A stretch of 64,000 nucleotides of DNA from Trogon surrucura (taxonomy: Eukaryota; Chordata; Aves; Trogoniformes; Trogonidae). Position 1 is the stretch's first letter; each line of letters starts with the position of its first letter. Positions 11,801 through 22,998 of this stretch are shown here, piece after piece. The notes under the pieces were generated by a model. It saw nothing but the letters and a program-made list of their open reading frames with translations. It had not been told where the DNA came from and made no database searches. The stretch lies in contig CM036628.1 in assembly GCA_020746105.1 (NCBI GenBank), positions 6,954,001 through 7,018,000 on the forward strand, in the 5' to 3' direction. Position numbers and translations under genes: made by a program.

Positions 11801-13988
11801 ATGCTTTGCTATCAGGTTGTTTCTCTGGGGGCTGGTGTTTGACTGTGAATACTTCAGAGATTGTCTGAATGAGATGGAGTCGGTGCTGTTATTACCAGAG
11901 CTGCTCTATGTAGAAGGGGGTTGATCCCTGGAGCACCTTAGGAAATGTTTCCAAGGTGCAAGGAGTTAAGAGTCCTGTTAAATGTGCTTAAACAAAAATA
12001 TGAAAAGTGCTGTAGTGTTGAGCAGCTGTTATACAAAACCTCTGGAAGTCAAAACCAGCTAAAGTGCTAGAAAGAGGGAGGCTTGTGGGATATTGAAAAT
12101 AACTCTGATTGTGAGGCTAATACTGAACAGTCAGGTCAGCATTTGTGTTCAGTCAGGTCAGGACTTGTCTGCCAGAGAGTTTGATTTTGCAAAGCGAGAA
12201 CAATGGAATCACACACGCAAAAAATGATTCTTTGTGGAGGGGAATGCTGTAGTCTCTTGACCCAAAGGAAAAGGTGGGTGTAGGGAGCGCGGACTAAACT
12301 GTTGCTTAAATTTGATATACGTGAGCAAGAAGTAGGAAGAAATAGAGAAATGGAACAAACGGAAACAATAATACCCCTGAATATAAAGCTCCGAAGTCCC
12401 TGGATACAATATATGCTGCTGAGGTTCTGGGCCATGGTGGAGATGTTAGTCAGCATCTAGTACGTTACTAATTTTGGTGCTTTGGTGATCATAAATGAGT
12501 AGTAGCAACAGAACAGGAACAAAACAGATCTAAGAAATGTCACTGTGGAGCTGGCGAATCTATAGAAATTCCCATGGAATTTCTTCCACGAGGAGAATGT
12601 GAAATAACCCAGTGAACAGTAAATCCTAGTAAATGTTTATACACTTCACTCTCTGCCGTGCAGTTCACTCCCCTTCCACTACAGGGCCCTGGGGTGGAGC
12701 TGGCAATTAATCTACAATTGCTTGGGAGGGAGCAGTTCACAGCTGAAGGGGCTCTGTGGATTATAAATTTAGCAAGCAAAATGAGAAGTCAGAGCACTGG
12801 TAATAAAAGAAGTGCCAATAGTTAAAGCTATCATCATCAGAACTCTAGGGCAGATAATTGACACCTATATGGCAATTTTCCATTCAATAAATAAAGCTAA
12901 CCGAGTTGCTGAACAACCACGTTGAGCTGCGATTACAACTGGCAGCATTACGTAACTGTGACAACCAGGCGAAGCGGAAAAAAAAAAAGGGAGAAAGAAA
13001 AATGCATATATATTTCCAGTCTTAGTTACTGAAGGAGTCTAGGGGATGAAGTCTCATATTTGAAAGCTGCAAAGAAAGCATATGACAGTCGGTTTCGGGT
13101 ACTCCCAACATCCCAGGGATCTGCACATGCAAAAAAAAGAGGGTTAGATAAAGGTGCTTTTAGGGGTTTTTCTTCTACCGTGAAAGTGGCACCAGAACCA
13201 TATTTTTTTTTCTGTTCTTTAAATAACGCAGTCCAAGGACACTTAAGGAACCTGGAGGCATGGCTAGCCTCGGCTCTAGCCACCAGTGTGGAATTTTGCG
13301 CTGCAACGTTCACATGCTCAAATTTACCATAGCAACCTCCACATCACATTTAATACACAGAGACATCCCTCCTCTTGCCTCTTTAAAGAGCCCTTGTTAA
13401 GTGGTTTTGCTGTATTTTAGATGCCAAGATGTCGGTAAGATTGATGGAAGGGTGCACAATCAAACTTGCAAGGAGAGCCTAGCATCTAGCTCATTATGTA
13501 AGAGAATTAGCAAGGCAGTTCTTTTGACATGACAGTCCATTATGGCGGCTGTCAATCATACCTTAGCATATGCTTTTTTGTCCTCTTCAGTGATTTTTTT
13601 TTTTTTTCAAATGTTGTTCCATTCCTGTTCATCAATAAGGCAGTGTGAATGCTTTGTGTGCATGCACAGTAGCTGTTACAGATATCTGGATGGGCAGTGC
13701 TTTCTCCACGGTAATCGCTGGGTGAACGTATTATTATGCATGCGTGTGTAATCCTTACTCGTGTGGCTCTTTGTCCCAATTATGTGTGTGCAGAGGCTTG
13801 AATCTGCTGTTGCTTCTCATTCCATCTATCAGTTTTGGTCTTTTCATATGAGATTGGTGCTTAGACGTTTTGGTGCAGAAAGTCTAGGTTTACTATCTGA
13901 GGAAAATCCATCTAGAAGGGTGGTTATATTTACTCATTCCCTCTTCTGGAGAGGGAAGAAAAACTTACACTAGTCTTAGAAGTTATAG
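8893..13988. other. Non-genic DNA with one MIR
   Basis: No gene is recognised. A locally repetitive TATA-rich stretch lies at about 9525-9590 (imperfect tatat/ttctat words). A frame at 10298-10576 (+) is preceded by a good-looking acceptor but lacks a convincing donor or any known domain. A-rich runs occur at about 12980-13010. The MIR at 11030-11130 is listed separately. The remainder is unremarkable single-copy-looking sequence. Confidence 0.5.
11028..11132 (-). repeat. MIR-type SINE fragment, minus strand
   Basis: The order of blocks 'ttattatactcat..ttttacag', 'aagttaagt', 'gcaaggt.a.aagatcac' and 'gcaatagaaccagga' follows the reverse complement of MIR (CATTTTACAGATGAGG, GTTAAGTGACTTGCCCAAGGTCAC, GCAGAGCCAGGATTTGAACC). 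The match is diverged but collinear over about 100 bp. MIRs are ancient tRNA-derived SINEs shared by amniotes. This one is inactive. Confidence 0.6.
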
Positions 13989-14154
13989 TAGTTTGTCTTA
14001 AAGTGACAGTGAATTTATTTTCAGTGAGCATCATTGACTTCATTGGTACATCTTAGATGTGCGGTGGTGTGCGGATGTTTGCTTCTGACCTTTCTAACAT
14101 TCTTTTCCATCAAAAAAAAAAAAGTGAAAATAGTTTGTCTTAAAGTGACAGTGA
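13989..14154 (+). mobile_element. A-tailed short insert flanked by 24-bp direct repeats
   Basis: An identical 24-bp sequence occurs at 13989-14012 and 14131-14154 (both begin TAGTTTGTCTTAAAG and end GACAGTGA). Between them lie 118 bp ending in a run of twelve A, then GTGAAAA. Sequence after the second repeat does not resemble the insert, so this is not a simple tandem duplication. A 3' A-tail with a long target-site-like duplication is the signature of poly(A)-primed retroposition. Most of the insert (14026-14122) is homologous to 15519-15600. The 13 bases at 14013-14025 are not shared with that copy. The source RNA is unknown. Retroposition is inference; the repeats and tail are directly seen. 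Confidence 0.5.
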
Positions 14155-15023
14155 TGTCAGAGTAGTATCTGTCTCTCTACTGCTTTTCATAAAGATACGT
14201 CCGTGTAACACAAGGAGCTCACTGAACTAAGCCTGGAAGATGGTTCAGTGTTACATAGTTGGTCAGTAGGGAAAAAGAGGCACAGGGATTCTCAAGTTTC
14301 TGACTACAGTTTGATAACCTTCCTGAAGTCTTCTACGACTGACCCCTCTCTTACTAGAAAGTAACTGAGATGGAAAAAAAAATTCTGAGAGGCTCTTTTC
14401 ACCTCCAGAAGAACATCTGAGAGGGGGGAGGGAAACTGGATGGACAGATTGCCTCTGAAAAATAAAGTTCATCTGTAAAGCCACATCTTCACCGGTGTGC
14501 TCATTTGGAAGAGACGGTAACTGGCAGTAATGTGTACAAGAGAGCCTGGGAAGTTAACACATATCAAACAATAGTGCATTTGCAAGCATAGAATATGTAT
14601 TGAGATAGAGGATTTTTTATTTTTATAAAGTAACACAAAGATAATTCTATGTTAGAAGGCAGTGCCTCTAAATTGTAGGTATATCTGCTTTTGATCTGTA
14701 CATGTGTATCAAGCAATACAGTTAAGACTATCTGTACACCTTACTAGATGTGGTTTTGGTTCATTTATGGTAACACAAAGGTAAGTTGAAAAAAAGAAGC
14801 TTCATTGTTGCTTATCTGTCTGTCACCACTTCTCCTTTCTTAGTATCCATTGCTCTTCTGCCCATGTAAAACTAGAGTCTTCTGGGGCAAGATGAACACC
14901 ACCTACTAACACAAAGTTGCACCAGTGGGAAGGAGATAGTAGGTCTATACTAGCAAAGATGAACCTGCAGAAGGAGATTAGTTCACTAGGAAAACCAAGG
15001 TTCAACACAGTAAAACGCTTTAC
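14155..15023. other. Non-genic DNA between the two related inserts
   Basis: No gene is seen. At 14230-14330 there are weak MIR-like words (agtgttacatagttggtcagtag, written here only in part), too decayed to call. The 14823-15212 minus-strand frame overlaps the candidate exon listed next; its outer parts are not supported as coding. Confidence 0.4.
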
Positions 15024-15178
15024 CTTGGTTATCCCTTTTATCAGGGTAAGTAGGAAAGTGGGATTGCACTTAAAGGGCACAGTGAGAAAGTAAGCATTTG
15101 GGAAGGCGTCTTCCTGAAGTAAATGTTCTCTGAAAAAGTTCTTTAAAATATTCTCCAGCTTTTCTACTCCTGGTTTAT
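15024..15178 (-). other. Candidate internal coding exon (weak)
   Basis: On the minus strand a 155-nt segment has an intron-like upstream flank ending ctgtcctgttcag and a downstream donor AAG/gtaaag. It stays open throughout: two bases finish a split codon, then 51 complete codons follow. The peptide begins KPGVEKLENILKNFFREHLL and is plausible as a helical globular segment, but I recognise no family. The whole open frame is 129 codons, a length chance can produce in a window this size, so the splice signals are the only real support. Confidence 0.2.
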
Positions 15179-15518
15179 CTGAACAGGACAGATATTTAAA
15201 TAATTTGCTCATTAGCCTTGAGATAATTTAATGTATAGCTCATTCTTCTGCTGCTACTTACAATCCTAGATAGGACTGGGGCATCCTTGTATATATACAT
15301 CACATAAAAATAGAAGAATTACACCCTCTGCCCCAGGGATCATACAAAGGCTTCTGAGCTGGGAATTGCTGACTGAGGCAGATACTCTTGTGCCTGTATG
15401 TTGGCTATGACTTTAGGGAGGTTCTCCAGAGCCAAGGCTCAGGAGAGCTTCCAGAAGAACAGGTCTTGGACAGTTGGTATCACAAGCATTGGCCTTAGAC
15501 TTTCTGCACAAATGGGTC

Positions 15519-15602
15519 GAGCATCATTGACTTCATTGGTAGATCTTAGATGTTTGCTTCTGACCTTTCCAACATTATTTCCATTAAAAATAAATAAATG
15601 TG
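15519..15602 (+). repeat. Second copy of the 14.0-kb A-tailed insert core
   Basis: This segment starts abruptly at GAGCATCATTGACTTCATTG and aligns with 14026-14122 with few mismatches. It lacks an 18-bp segment present in the 14.0-kb copy (about 14060-14077) and ends in 'ccattaaaaataaataaatg' in place of a pure A run. The AATAAA words at its end would suit a polyadenylation signal. No long flanking direct repeat is evident. It could be the source locus of the 14.0-kb insert or another copy of a small dispersed repeat. Confidence 0.55.
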
Positions 15603-15828
15603 TATATGTATAAAAAATACACACAATCTGTTAAACAACTTCAATGATGCCTCGTTCTACTATTTCATCTGCACCAGCCATGCAGTGACTCTTCTCCTGA
15701 TCTGGTCTGCAATAGAATCAATGAAAAATGTTCTGTTAAATTCATCCAGCTTCAGATCAGCATCTGCCCTTGAAAACCATAATACAAGCAGCCTGGTCTT
15801 TGTGATATCTACCATAATGGCACAGTGT

Positions 15829-15905
15829 GGTCCCAATCCTGCAGTCTTACTCTGGGAAAATCCCTGTTGACTTCAATGAGAGCTCTCCTTAACTAAAGAT
15901 TTCAC
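15829..15905. repeat. Ancient amniote repeat with TTGACTTCAATG core
   Basis: The run 'tcccaatcctgcagtcttac', then 'gggaaaatccc' and 'tgttgacttcaatgagag', follows an old dispersed repeat common in bird and turtle DNA (aatcctgcagtccttactcag, then cccattgacttcaatgggag). I recognise the class but not its database name. Confidence 0.5.
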
Positions 15906-18008
15906 AATCGGGTAATGAGAAGCGATGAGCATACGCTGCCCTCTCTATTAGATCCTGTAGTCGGACTACTTCTCATAGGCGTCTGTAAAGTGATTCTTCT
16001 ATGGCAATCTGTGCTTGCAGCAGCACCTGCTCTGTTAGGCTCTCAATTCTTCACTTAGCAAAACAGCTTGACACCACAGGTGAAGGATTCTGAAATGTTT
16101 TAATTAACTAGCTTGAGCACCGTTTGATTTCTATCTCCCTGGATGTTTCAGAAATTTTGAACTGCTTGGTTCTGTGACTGCCCTGAAACAAGATTTGAAT
16201 GTATGAAATAGGCTTCTGTAGGAAGAAAAGATGCTGAATTTATGCTGGAAAGTTTATATCAGACCACTGTAAACAGGGTGTTTGCACAGTTCATTATCAC
16301 TGAGAGATCTGAGCAGCTGCGAGAATAGTCCTAGAAATCCTGGGCCAAAACTTACCGCTCTTATTTAGTCAAAACTCATATTGATTGCAAGACTTTTGCT
16401 TTGGGGCTCATCTTGAGTTTTAGAGAATGAAATAAAAGATCAATGGGAAGAGAAAAAAAAAAAAAAACAACCAACCCACCTGGCAGGGTTTAAACTCTAT
16501 TCATTTTTCAGGTTATGCAAGAATATGTATTTCAGTGGGCTGACACCGTACAGGAGCAATCAGAGACCTCTCAGCCATACAATAGAATAATTACTGAAAT
16601 GTTCTGACCATATTAGCATCGCTCAGTTCGGCAGGTCAGGGCTGTGCACCTACTGCAGCACAGACAGGGATCAAAGCGAGGCAGTAAAACGCGGCGCCCG
16701 CAACTTTTCCGAGGCAGCCCACACCCTTCCCGCTGCTCGCTGCCGGGCGGCAGAGCTGGAGATAAGGGCTTGTTGTCTGACTGCAGAGAAATAAGTTCCT
16801 CTCAAAGGGCTCAGAAGGGACCTATATTTAACAGGGGCATAATCTAGCAGGAGTAGCTATTAACTTGGACTGGTTTATTTGCATGTATCAGCCTCAGAGT
16901 TACTTGCTGATGGGATTTGATACCAGGCTTCAGAAAAAAATAGGAAAAGCAGGCATGTGCAAGGACGGAAAGCCATCAGATGTCTGTCGTGGCCAGCGGG
17001 AACTTTTTTTAGTCCTGCCAAAATGGTGAAAATACACCTTTAGTAAAAAGATAAAAGCTAAAATTCTACTGTAATAACATGCCTCCACAATCTGAAATAT
17101 CACAACGCTTATAAAGGGATGAAAGCATAACAATCTTGCCAGTACAGCAGCAAAGCCACAGCATATGTTTGTGGAATCCAGGTTTTGAAGATTATTTAGC
17201 CTATATGGAATGAGTTTTAAATGCTCTATACATAGTAAGAAATACCAGTTACCAACAAATCTTTAATAGTGAAGTGCTGCTGGGGCAGAAAAAAAAAAAA
17301 GGTATTTTATTATTATTTTAAATCTCAGATTACAATACAGGTATCTTTGCAGAATTATGCATGTTACTGTTCTGAAGTCTTAATCTGTAGGGGCTTCCCC
17401 TCACATTAAGCACAGTAAGCTAAATGAAGTGTTCTGTGCCCCACTGTGTCTTTTCTTAGTTTCTGAACAGAAGCCAATTTAAATAGTTAAAATCCATTTA
17501 CGGGTAACATTCCTCACAAACACTGCACCGCTGAGACTATTTGTCTTTCTGAACTTGCACTAGTGCTCACTGCATTAGCAGTTTAATCAGATTTGTTAAT
17601 GAATAATGTTTCGCTTGCAAAGTATATCTTGTGTGCATTAAGCTCTTAATTGTGGAGTTGCCACAAGCCCGGTATAAAAGGCAGCGCATGCTGAGGAAGC
17701 CGGGGCATCCAGACCACAGCTGGGTTCCTGCTCCCCCTGGCCCTTTGGGTACCAGACCCCAGGGCGCCCCTTCGGGCTTAGCTGAGCTCTGCTGGGTGCT
17801 CTGAGGAGGGGAGGCCCATCGCTTGCCTGCTGCCCTCCTGGCCCTGGTGGGGCTGGGAGAAGTAGGGGCAGAAAATATGATTTTCTTTTTCTTTTTTTTT
17901 TTCCTGCTGTGGGTGTGTTTTTTTGTGTTGGATTTTTTGTGTGTGTGTGTGTGAAACAGCAGAGAGTACACTTTAACCCCAGAGAGGAGTTACTGCATTG
18001 CTGATTAC
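15906..18008. other. Non-genic DNA, low-complexity runs
   Basis: No gene is recognised. A 15-A run lies at about 16453-16467, a POU octamer (reverse) at 16877-16884, a pyrimidine-rich T run at 17881-17903 and a GT microsatellite at 17939-17953. 17690-17860 is locally GC-rich. The minus-strand frame at 17567-17971 is largely poly-lysine and proline encoded by these simple tracts and is not a gene. Confidence 0.5.
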
Positions 18009-18245
18009 AGAACCATAGAATGGTTTAGGTTGGAAGGGATCTTGAAGATGGACAGGGACACCTCCCACTGGACCAAGTTGCTCAAAGCCCCGTCCAGCCT
18101 GGCCTTGAACACTTCCAGGGATGAGGCATCCACAGCTTCTCTGGGCAACCTGCTCCAGGGTCTCACCACCCTCATAGTAAAGAATTTTGTCTTCATAGTA
18201 AAGAATTTCGTCCTCACAGTGAAGAGCTTTTGCTCTTTAGCTTAG
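18009..18245 (-). mobile_element. CR1 LINE 3' end with ORF2 C-terminus
   Basis: The sequence begins 'agaaccatagaatggtttag' and continues through 'gacacctcccactggaccaa' and 'ccttgaacacttccaggga', the classic avian CR1 3' end in reverse complement. On the minus strand it still encodes the ORF2 C-terminus, including RLPREAVDASSLEVFKARLD, the tail of the CR1 reverse-transcriptase protein. The element is heavily 5' truncated, as usual for CR1. Oddly, a 21-bp block is present as three tandem copies (18173-18193, 18194-18214 and a diverged 18215-18235). In translation this gives a repeated heptapeptide containing TKFFTM, normally present once. Low divergence in the 3' part suggests a younger insertion than the 31-kb CR1. 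Confidence 0.9.
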
Positions 18246-21200
18246 CATTACAAGAAATAACAAAGAAGTGCAACTTTGATGTATGTCTTCAGTTAATGCA
18301 TTCAGTCTTGAGCTGTTTTAGCCTGCTATTTCTTATTGTCTGGTCCTTATTTTCATCTTGAAGCGTCCTTCATATCTTTTACTTGAGTCGATTTAATTTT
18401 AATAAATATATTTACAGTCAGGCAAAACCATTCTACAAATTGGGCGGTCTTTTCGACTAAACTACAAGCTAGCTTTTACGTTCTGACTAACGATAAATCA
18501 CAGTATTGTGTATGAAACTAGTCATTTAATTGAAATGTAGAACAGTGGGACAGAAGTAGGAAGTGAGGTTTTATTTCTCTTTGAAGTTAAACACTGTTTC
18601 TCATTTTCTTATGTTTTCAGTTTCATAAGCCTTTGAAATACAGTGATTATATAAAAAAAATGGTTTGAACTATTTCATAGAAAACTGTGCCAATTTTTTT
18701 TAGGGCCTGGAAGTACGTATAAACTAAGTTGTCTCACATCATATCTAGTTCTGTGGGTTTTTTGAATGCAAACTAGAATATTGAATCAGAGTTAGGCACT
18801 TGTTTAAGGATATAATGAAATACAGAATTTATCAAGTAGGAAATCGGATCCTGAATCCAGGTATTAGCAATCAATTCCTTCCTCAATTCGGTTGGCAAAA
18901 CACTTCTGCAGTATTTTTAATATATCCATTTTCTTCCACAGTGATTTTGCTTTTTTTTTTTTCTTTTTTTTCCTTTCCGGGGAAGGCCAGTATGGTCTCA
19001 TGTTGCATTACCTGAAAGTGCCTTCCTTAAACCATCTTTTTCAGTATTGTGAATCATAACTTTTGTTGAGTCATTTTAAAATCAGTCTGACTTCAAAGAA
19101 ACAGGAGAGACGTGCCTCACCGGGGTGGTTTCGTAGGCTGTGTCTGCTTTGTGCCTTTGCTGTTGGGCTTTGACCCAGCAATTTGAGGGACCTGTGGGCT
19201 GTGATAGTCGTGAACTATTGAAAGCACCCATGACCAGTAAGCTGAGCTCAGAGTTCACCGTCCCTTACCTCAGGTGACACCTGGAGTGGCTGAGCCGTAA
19301 GCGGAGCTGAAGCGGTCTGTGTGTGGGACCACTTGTGATGGCCAACACACGCATCTCTTGCCAGCACCTCTCGCTCTCAGCCCCTTCCTTCTCTGTTGCT
19401 CTGTCCTCCCACCCCAGCAGCAGAACTGTCGCCTCCCAAGGCTGCCAAGTGCTTTGTGGGAGGCAGCAGCTAATGGTCCTCCACTCCCTGAATGTGGTCA
19501 GAAACCATTTATAGGCATCGTCCTCCAGCTGGCTCAGGAGGCAGTGGTCTCAGGTGAAAGGTGGTGCTGACAGCTGAGGCTCCTGGCAAAAGCACAAGGT
19601 ACTTTTTCAGGCAGGCTCCATATGAAACGTTCTCCTCCCTCTGCATTTGCTCGCTTGCTCCTGCCCTTTCCCAGCCAGTGCTGGGAAATGCCCCGCTCAA
19701 GTGGTGCTAACTCAGGAGTACAGCACCGACGTTCTAACCTGCATCCATGAAGCTCTCCTGCTTTTTCTTCCTATTTTTTATAATAAAGTATAAATAAAAA
19801 ACTTCGGGCTCTCCTGCAACCGTTTCACAGGTCTGGATTAGCCAGTGGCACAGCAGTTAATGTTTCACCGCGGTGGCACGGCTGCTCCCCAGGCAGGGCT
19901 GGAGCTTGGGGCCCTCCTCCCTCAAGGCTCCACCACGGAGCAGCCCGTCCAGCTGGCAGGGCCACCACCGGCGTGTCCCCACGGCAGAGGTGAAGAGCAG
20001 CACTTGCTTGTGCAATCGGGCTCCCACCGCAGCGGGTGCCTGGGGCTGACGCAGTAACAATGAGCGCAGTGAGAGAGGCAGGGCACGGCGCCAGCGCAGA
20101 CCAGGGTCAAACGCACGCGGCGAACGTCACCGTTGCCGACTGCTCCTCTAGTAGGTTTTAGTTCCTTCCTGGTTTTATTTATTCCTTGTGGTGAGCACCA
20201 GCTGAATGCTCTGTTTTATCCCCAGCGGGGAGAGGGCACACCCAGCGAGGAGAAGCAGAGAGTTCATCGCAGCTCCAGCCAAACTGGGAGGCTCTGCGGG
20301 GTTAGTGTCAACAGTAGCCAGTGGGGCTCGTCTGACTGGGGAAATATGACGGGGACAATTTAAAGGAGGAGGCAGAGCCAAACCTGTCAGCTCTATCCAA
20401 AGCAGAGTTAGGTAAAACTGCTGTTTATTGGGTTACACCAGCTGCTTTAGCCCCTTTTTCTTTGTGTAAAGGCATGAGGGAAAAGGGTTGCGACTGAAAA
20501 CCTGGTCTTACACATTTGCTGCTCTGGCTTATGTTTTGGTGGTGAGAAGGATGGAAATTGTTGAAATCAACGTCTATGTGACTGTGATTACTTTTGTGTG
20601 TGTACTTCTGTGATGCTTACTATGAGTGGCACACCCCCGCTGATTCTGACGTTAACTTCTGCTTTGAGATTTCTATGCAAGTTTATCTGGCTGCTCTTCC
20701 TAAGCACTGTAAGGCTTTTATTTAGTACCCATCACTGTGTCATATTCTTTTTTATATCCGCCCTTCCAAATACACCCTGTGCTTGGGAGGCTGCTCAGCA
20801 CCCCCCACCCCAAGAAGCTTGCCCTTCAGGTGATTTCTCTGCAGTCCCCATGACAAAGAAGAATATTTCGGAATGTTGCTAAGCTGACACCATTTTTCTG
20901 CAAGCTTCCCTCGTAAATCCAGGAGACTTGGAGGAAGTAATTGCTCCATTTTTGGCTCAGGATAACTTCTGACACTATGTAATGTTTTATAAATACGCAA
21001 GAGGCAGGTTTTTCAGGAGAGAAGGCACACTACCTATTATTAAGTGCATGAGCAGTCAGCTCTTTCTGATTTTACTCTAGAAACTTCTGCCATTGTACTT
21101 CAGTAGAACCAGGATTTCACGTTTTTAGTGGACATGGGACACTCTCATAGTTCAGTGTGATTATCAGCACACTTGGATCCACACCAGAATTATATGATTT

Positions 21201-22828
21201 CATTTTAGTCATGTTCTTGCTTGCAGCTAGATCCCTAATATTCATTGGGTAGCTCTGGTATCTTTATAGGTACAGTCCTATTTCCTTTCTGAACATGGTA
21301 TTAAATGTGACCAGGCACCAAGGTGTAAAGTGCATATGAAGTGCAGACGAGCTTATCAGCACAGCAACTAATGCTGTAGCCAAGAGTCTGTGTACAGATC
21401 ACACTTTTGTGTGGACTGGATTGTGTTATAAACACACGAGAGAGAAAAAGTCAATGAGGATACTGTTACGTAAATAAAGTCATACTTTTTTCTTTGGCCT
21501 TGGAAAATGTTGTGACTAAAACATTGAGGGAGATCAAAGAGGCAAAAGAGAAAAACCCACCCTAAATAAACCAGTAATAATTGGTGAGTCCAGCTTCCCT
21601 CTTATAAACTGGACAAATGGGATGAAGTAAAACAAGTTCTTAAGCCCTTCAGTAATCACAATAGAAATAACTGGCTGCAGAGCACATGAGAGGGAAGGCC
21701 ATTCTTAGCCTTGTCCTGACTAACATAGACAAGTCGGCTAAAGATGTAGCTATAGAAGAACCATTAAGCAGCAGTGGGTACAGTGAGTGGTGCTGTATTT
21801 TGTTTGAAAACAAAGCTTCCTCCTTCATTAAGAACATATGGAAATACCTGAGGAAAACGTGATTTTTGGAATACTTTACAAAACGGACAAATTAGATCTG
21901 ACATAGTAGTGATATGTAAAATAATGAATGTAAGACAAAAGGTGAATCAGGGAATTCTCAAGACACCTTTCATCATAACAAAGCCAAAACCCATGCAAGA
22001 TATGGAAAGATATTTTTCAATCTATGGATTTATTTATTTATTTATTATCCCTTTTTTTCTGGCATGTTTTTCCCAGTCAGAGGAGCTGAAGCTTCTCCTC
22101 CATCTGCCTGCAATGCTGGGTCTTGCTTGCCCAAGCCTTTACCAGCAAGTGAAGCTGCTCAGATGTCGTACTTGCAGAAGTATTTTTTTCAGCCCGTGTG
22201 CAATGAGTGGAAGAAAATACTGAGGCCTTACTAATATTGAGGAAAGGACAATTAAATGCTCAGAAAACAGGTCATGAGCTTATCTACAGTGATATTAACT
22301 AGGATAAAAATCTTAAGAGATTTAAATGCTTATGATTCACAGCATATGTAAGTACTGACTGATGAGACTTAAGGAAACATTTCCCTTCAGGGCAGGCTCT
22401 TCCATAATCAGCCACTACAGGTGCACTTCCTCTGGTCCACAGTACCGACAACAGGGACGCTGGTGTTATCCAGGATGGTGATTCCCACCTTCCTGCAAGG
22501 TGAAGTCTGTGGCCAACAATCCATGTTTTCTTAGAGGCGTGCTTACTGCTTGTGTAGAGTACATTTTTGGGTTTCATCAGGCAATACAGGGTCTTCCTCT
22601 TATTTCTTTTTCCCACTTTTAAGCTACTGCCCAGGTAACCTTGTTGAAGAACTTCCAGAATTACTGTCTGGATTGATTGCTGATCTTACATTACACCCCA
22701 TTAGCCAGCAACTGGTCTGAGCAAGCAGTGTTGCATATTTGCGTGTTGCTGTTCAAGACTGGGCTGTGCACTATGCAGAATATAATTAAAAGAGGAGTTC
22801 GTAGTTAGCCTGAGAAAAAAAATAAGTA
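18246..22828. other. Non-genic DNA
   Basis: No gene is recognised. At about 18805-18880 there is a faint MIR-like order of words on the minus strand (gcacttgtttaagg, then aatcggatcctgaatccagg). T-rich stretches occur at 18951-18976. 19310-19720 and 19840-20360 are GC-richer with overlapping open frames on both strands and no recognisable protein. 22028-22047 is a (TTTA)n microsatellite. Confidence 0.5.
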
Positions 22829-22998
22829 TCGGTTAGAGCGTGGTGCTGAAACACCAAAGGTTGGGGGTTCGATTCCCGTTCGGTCCTCATGTGTTGCATG
22901 ATCTAGTTGAGAGGCGTCCCTGCCCATGACAGGGAGGCTGGATTAAAATGATCTCTAAGGTCCCTTCCAGCCTAGGCCATTCTATGATTCTATGATCT
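22829..22998 (+). mobile_element. tRNA-Ile/CR1 composite SINE (TguSINE1-like)
   Basis: The 5' part (22829-22888) is a tRNA body truncated at its 5' end: 'ggttagagcgtggtgct', a decayed anticodon arm, then a B-box 'ggttcgattcccg'. This matches tRNA-Ile. It is followed by a CR1-type 3' tail: 'cctgcccatgacagggaggc', 'ggtcccttccagcct', ending 'ccattctatgattctatgat'. tRNA heads fused to CR1 tails define the SINEs known from songbirds such as zebra finch TguSINE1, which borrow CR1 machinery through the shared 3' end. It is not a functional tRNA gene: the 5' acceptor strand and D-arm start are missing and the anticodon loop is disrupted. Confidence 0.85.

Noticed and set aside
22829..22888. tRNA-Ile gene
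   Set aside because: The 5' acceptor strand and start of the D-arm are missing, the anticodon loop is disrupted and the body is fused to a CR1 tail, so it is a SINE head.
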